A stretch of DNA of 64,000 nucleotides, taken from NCBI GenBank assembly GCA_030491005.1, contig JAKZMJ010000008.1:124001-188000 (forward strand), given 5' to 3'. Shown here in pieces: positions 60,960 to 64,000 of this stretch. Under the pieces are notes generated by a model. The model saw only the letters and a program-made list of their open reading frames with translations. It ran no database searches and was not told where the DNA came from. Every line of letters starts with the position of its first letter. Positions within the stretch are counted from its first letter, which is position 1. The position numbers and the translations under genes were made by a program. The DNA comes from Sulfurospirillum sp. (GTDB lineage Bacteria > Campylobacterota > Campylobacteria > Campylobacterales > Arcobacteraceae).

Positions 60960-63131
60960 CTATTTAGATTCATGGGAATAAATAATATTTATATCTTTAT
61001 TATCATTTTTAATTAATTTTTTACATCTATTGATATAGATTTTATATATATTATCATTAGTTTTTTCCATAGTATTTTCTAAATTAGAAAATACTACAAG
61101 TGCTTCTTTGAAGCTAGCTTGTTTGTATAAATCAATTGCTTTATGGTACAAATCTAATTCTTCTTGAAGTGCATCACTAGCTTTTCCAGATGTATGAACT
61201 TGCCAGATTTCAATTGCTTCTTCTTTTCCCTTAACTGTTACTAAATCTAAATATCTAAAAACATACTCATCTTCTAATTTATCTTTTGTGAATTTAGAGA
61301 TATTTAATTTTGAACCATAATATTTACATAAAGACTCCAATCGTGAACCTAAATTAATAGCATCACCAATAACAGTATAATCACTTCTTTGTAAGCTTCC
61401 CATTTCTCCAACAACAGCCATTCCCGTATTAAGTCCTATACCAATATCAATTAAGGGTTCATTATTAGCTTCTAATTGCTTATTTAGTTGTTTCAATGAT
61501 GCTAATTGTTCCAAAGAAGCTTGAACTGCTTTATCTGCATGATTATTTATACTTGCAGGTGCATTCCAATAAGCCATTATCGCATCTCCAATATATTTAT
61601 CAATAGTTCCTTCATATTTTGTGATAATATTACTCATAGGCTCCATATAATTATTTAAATAAGTAATTAATTTTTTTGCATCTCCCATTTTTTCAGAGAT
61701 ATTTGTAAAACCTCTAATATCACTAAAGAAAATAGTGATTTCTTTCTCCATTGCTTGAAATTCATTACTATCAACATTTTTAAGTAAATTATCCATTACA
61801 TTTTTGGAAACTTTTGATGCAAATTTCTTTTTTATTGCTTCTTCTTGCTTAATTTTAAAAAAATATATATATAAAAGTCCGCATATAACTGAAAGAGTAA
61901 TTGTAATAATTGGGAAAAAAATATTTATCACAAGACCGTTAACAAATAATGTTCTATAAATAGTATACAAAGTTATATATAAAGACAAAGCATATAAGGG
62001 AAGATATAAAATAAAAGGTGTTCGTATAAAAATAAAGATAAGAAAAAAGGATAGGAAAAAAATAACTGCTATATTAACAGCATCAACATAAGAAGGTTTA
62101 TAGATATAATCACCTGCTAAAATATTATCAATTACATTAGCATGAACTTCTACTCCTGGGTAAATTGATTCAAAAGGAGTAGCTCTTAAATCCAATAATC
62201 CAGCAGCAGATGTACCAACTAATGCAATTTTTCCTTCTATGTCTTTTCTTTCAAAAGTTTTATTATAAATATCTAAAGCAGAAATATATTTAAAGTTTTT
62301 TTCTTTTCCTCTAAAATTAACAAGTAATCTACCATATCTATCTGTTGGCATAATAAAATCTGCAATTTTGACATCTTGCACACCTTCTTCACCATAATTA
62401 ATATATATTTGTTTGCTTTGCAAAGCTACTCTTAATATTTCTAATGCTAAAGATGGAAATATTGTATTATTATATTCTATAATCAAAGGAACACTTCTAA
62501 TAACTCCTGAATCATCAGGTAAATTATTAAAAAAACCACTAGAATAAGCAGTGTTTTGTAAAATAGGTATATTTAATATACTTCCTTTTGCTTGAATTAA
62601 ATATTTAGAACCAACTTGTTTATTTTTTTCTATTATAATAGCAGGAACTTTTGGCTCTTTTTTACTTATATCTTCATTATCTTCTAACTCAAATTGATAA
62701 CCAAGTATAACGGGAGATTGTCCAAGTACTTTTGATAAAATCAAATCATAATTTTGAATATTGTCTCTTTTGATATTTAATTTTTTAAGAATATTATGAG
62801 GGGAACTACTATCTTTTTCTGCGAAAACAACATCAAATCCTATAATTCCAATACCTGAGTTTGTAAGATTTTGTATAATTTCAGCAATAATATTCCTAGA
62901 CCATGGCCACTGTCCTAAATGTTTAATTGATTTATCATCAATATCAATAATTATAACTTTATTAGTATTTGGAATTTCACCTCTTGTTTTAAAAAATAAA
63001 TCTCTAATTCTATTATCAAAAGAGTCAGGTAATTCAGAATAATATAAATATATAAAAGATAAACCACAAGATAATAATGTAGATATTATTATATAAATGA
63101 TAAGTTTTTTAAAAGCTTGAATTCTTTTCAT
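60960..63131 (-). CDS. CHASE2-domain class III adenylate cyclase
   Basis: A 723-residue inner-membrane cyclase. The first membrane helix lies near 10-30. A periplasmic CHASE2 sensor covers about 40-345 (VIIIDIDDKSIKHLGQWPWSR, GIIGFDVVFAEKD, TPFESIYPGVEVHANVID), then three helices (about 350-430) and the cyclase domain (about 455-640). Metal Asp residues are in FFSDIRGFTNISEKM and KYIGDAIMAYW. The Lys before 'YIGD' and the Asp in YTVIGDAINLGSRLES fit ATP as substrate. A TPR-like tail ends the protein. The start abuts the HD-GYP stop with no spacer. Confidence 0.92.
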   Translation of the reverse strand: MKRIQAFKKLIIYIIISTLLSCGLSFIYLYYSELPDSFDNRIRDLFFKTRGEIPNTNKVIIIDIDDKSIKHLGQWPWSRNIIAEIIQNLTNSGIGIIGFDVVFAEKDSSSPHNILKKLNIKRDNIQNYDLILSKVLGQSPVILGYQFELEDNEDISKKEPKVPAIIIEKNKQVGSKYLIQAKGSILNIPILQNTAYSSGFFNNLPDDSGVIRSVPLIIEYNNTIFPSLALEILRVALQSKQIYINYGEEGVQDVKIADFIMPTDRYGRLLVNFRGKEKNFKYISALDIYNKTFERKDIEGKIALVGTSAAGLLDLRATPFESIYPGVEVHANVIDNILAGDYIYKPSYVDAVNIAVIFFLSFFLIFIFIRTPFILYLPLYALSLYITLYTIYRTLFVNGLVINIFFPIITITLSVICGLLYIYFFKIKQEEAIKKKFASKVSKNVMDNLLKNVDSNEFQAMEKEITIFFSDIRGFTNISEKMGDAKKLITYLNNYMEPMSNIITKYEGTIDKYIGDAIMAYWNAPASINNHADKAVQASLEQLASLKQLNKQLEANNEPLIDIGIGLNTGMAVVGEMGSLQRSDYTVIGDAINLGSRLESLCKYYGSKLNISKFTKDKLEDEYVFRYLDLVTVKGKEEAIEIWQVHTSGKASDALQEELDLYHKAIDLYKQASFKEALVVFSNLENTMEKTNDNIYKIYINRCKKLIKNDNKDINIIYSHESK

Positions 63132-64000
63132 TTAAAAATTAACTTCAACTTTATCGCATTGGTTCTTATTTAATGCACTTTTGGAGTATTGTTTTAAAGC
63201 ATCACTATTGTAGAAAAATAATAATAGTTTTTTATCAATTTCATTATTATTAGCCATATTAAACAATATTTTAAAAACTTCAGACAGCTTTTTTGCTTTT
63301 TTATATGGTCTATCATTAGAAGTTAAAGCTTCAAATATGTCAGATAAAATCATTATTCTATCTTTTAATGTTAACTCTTTTTCACTTAAACCACGAGGAT
63401 AACCTTTGCCATTTAATTTTTCATGATGATTTGAGGCTATATTTAATACCTCAGAATATTTTTTAGGAAAAGTTAATGTTGACAACATTTCAAATGATAA
63501 TTTTGCATGATGATTCATAATATGTTTTTCTTTACTAGTTAGTGTTCCTTTTCTAACTGATAATTTATAAATATCTTCTTCTGCTAATAAAGGTTCTTTT
63601 TTGGAATTTTTCATATAAGAATATTTTGCAATTTTTTGTATTCTATTTATAGCTTCATCATTCATAAACTCTGTTCCAATATTCGTTTTTCTTAAAAATA
63701 TAAGGTCATCATTTATTTCATTTATTTTATCTATATATTCTTCTTTGGAAATTTGATGCTTTAAGCATAATATCTCATAATCTTTTTTCAAATTTTCAAA
63801 TTTGTCTTCTATTAGCTCAATTTTATCATTAATTCCTTGTAATTTTGTAGATTTATCCATAACATATTCAGGAATAGATATTTTACCAATATCATGTACC
63901 CAAGCTGCAAGTTCTATTTGTTTATAATCGTTTTCCGTAAAGTTAGTATTTTTATATATATTATTATTATCATGAATAGATTTAGCTATTAAGTTTGATA
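63132..64000 (-). CDS. HD-GYP-type phosphohydrolase (5' part outside window)
   Basis: The frame is open from the right edge. In-window residues begin before LAAWVHDIGKISIPEYVMDK, the HD pair. The 242-codon frame from ATG 63860 is therefore only the C-terminal portion. A coiled-coil insert of about 95 residues (STKLQGINDKIELIEDKFENL...) separates the HD motif from VRKGTLTSKEKHIMNHHAKLSFEML and SNHHEKLNGKGYPRGL. This inserted variant recurs in a known subgroup of HD-GYP proteins. It probably degrades c-di-GMP or a related nucleotide and is cotranscribed with the adenylate cyclase. Confidence 0.85.
   Translation of the reverse strand, partial: SNLIAKSIHDNNNIYKNTNFTENDYKQIELAAWVHDIGKISIPEYVMDKSTKLQGINDKIELIEDKFENLKKDYEILCLKHQISKEEYIDKINEINDDLIFLRKTNIGTEFMNDEAINRIQKIAKYSYMKNSKKEPLLAEEDIYKLSVRKGTLTSKEKHIMNHHAKLSFEMLSTLTFPKKYSEVLNIASNHHEKLNGKGYPRGLSEKELTLKDRIMILSDIFEALTSNDRPYKKAKKLSEVFKILFNMANNNEIDKKLLLFFYNSDALKQYSKSALNKNQCDKVEVNF

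Noticed and set aside
1-64000. CRISPR arrays, tRNA or rRNA genes
   Set aside because: No regularly spaced repeats of CRISPR type and no GC-rich cloverleaf or rRNA segments were seen in any gap. The tandem repeats found are within coding regions.

Overview
The window looks like a chromosomal segment of an Arcobacter-type member of the Campylobacterota (Epsilonproteobacteria). This rests on four things: the very low G+C; a futalosine-pathway menaquinone gene (mqnF); a desulforubrerythrin of the Campylobacter jejuni type beside katA and a small ankyrin gene; and a membrane-anchored MurF and solitary housekeeping genes arranged as in that phylum. I see no rRNA, tRNA or CRISPR array.

Layout. Positions 1-820 are a decayed accessory scar: fragments of a REP-associated-type transposase, an orphan ribbon-helix-helix antitoxin and the first codons of its toxin, ending against lepA. 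Positions 806-11485 are mostly housekeeping: lepA, an OmpA-type porin, prs, the mnmA-folK-pepQ set, then the divergent aroQ-mqnF-sppA operon and pepD. Positions 11494-14997 hold a cobalamin ring-contraction operon (cobM-cbiG-cobJ) followed by a small unknown gene and a serine-recombinase homologue that has lost its catalytic serine. Positions 15074-18235 form a peroxide-defence block: a PerR/Fur regulator divergent from katA, ankyrin protein and desulforubrerythrin. A methyltransferase and a large chemoreceptor with a C-terminal CheR/CheB-docking motif follow.

Positions 21700-26210 are the most rearranged stretch. A PadR regulator and its HAAS-type membrane partner are followed by the stub of a secreted-protein gene, a truncated insertion sequence, a 5'-truncated second copy of the HAAS-type gene, and one intact insertion sequence of 1,493 bp with 16-bp terminal inverted repeats and a 4-bp target duplication.

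Positions 26318-31760 encode a partner-switching signalling operon related to SiaABCD of Pseudomonas. It has a transmembrane PP2C phosphatase with two periplasmic solute-binding domains (SiaA-like), a SiaB kinase, a SiaC phosphoprotein and, where SiaD (a diguanylate cyclase) would be expected, an HD-GYP phosphodiesterase-type protein. This is my best candidate for an undescribed system: the same switch apparently wired to c-di-GMP breakdown rather than synthesis.

Positions 31919-57178 return to conserved genes (trpA, bpt, trpS, ftsK, lpxD, ilvBN, ruvB, panB, murF, ddl, ruvA and the mnmE-jag-yidC-yidD-rnpA-rpmH cluster). Among them are an 885-residue surface lipoprotein joining Ig-like, discoidin-like and PEBP domains, and a flagellin-like protein. 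ftsK and rnpA both appear to use non-canonical start codons (AUA and AUU) behind good ribosome-binding sites.

Positions 57689-64000 hold a second signalling operon, read leftward from beyond the right edge: an HD-GYP protein, a CHASE2 adenylate cyclase, a TPR/outer-membrane-barrel protein with a poly-lysine stretch, and an exported FecR-domain protein with long basic and acidic tandem repeats. Together they could link an event at the outer membrane to cAMP and c-di-GMP.
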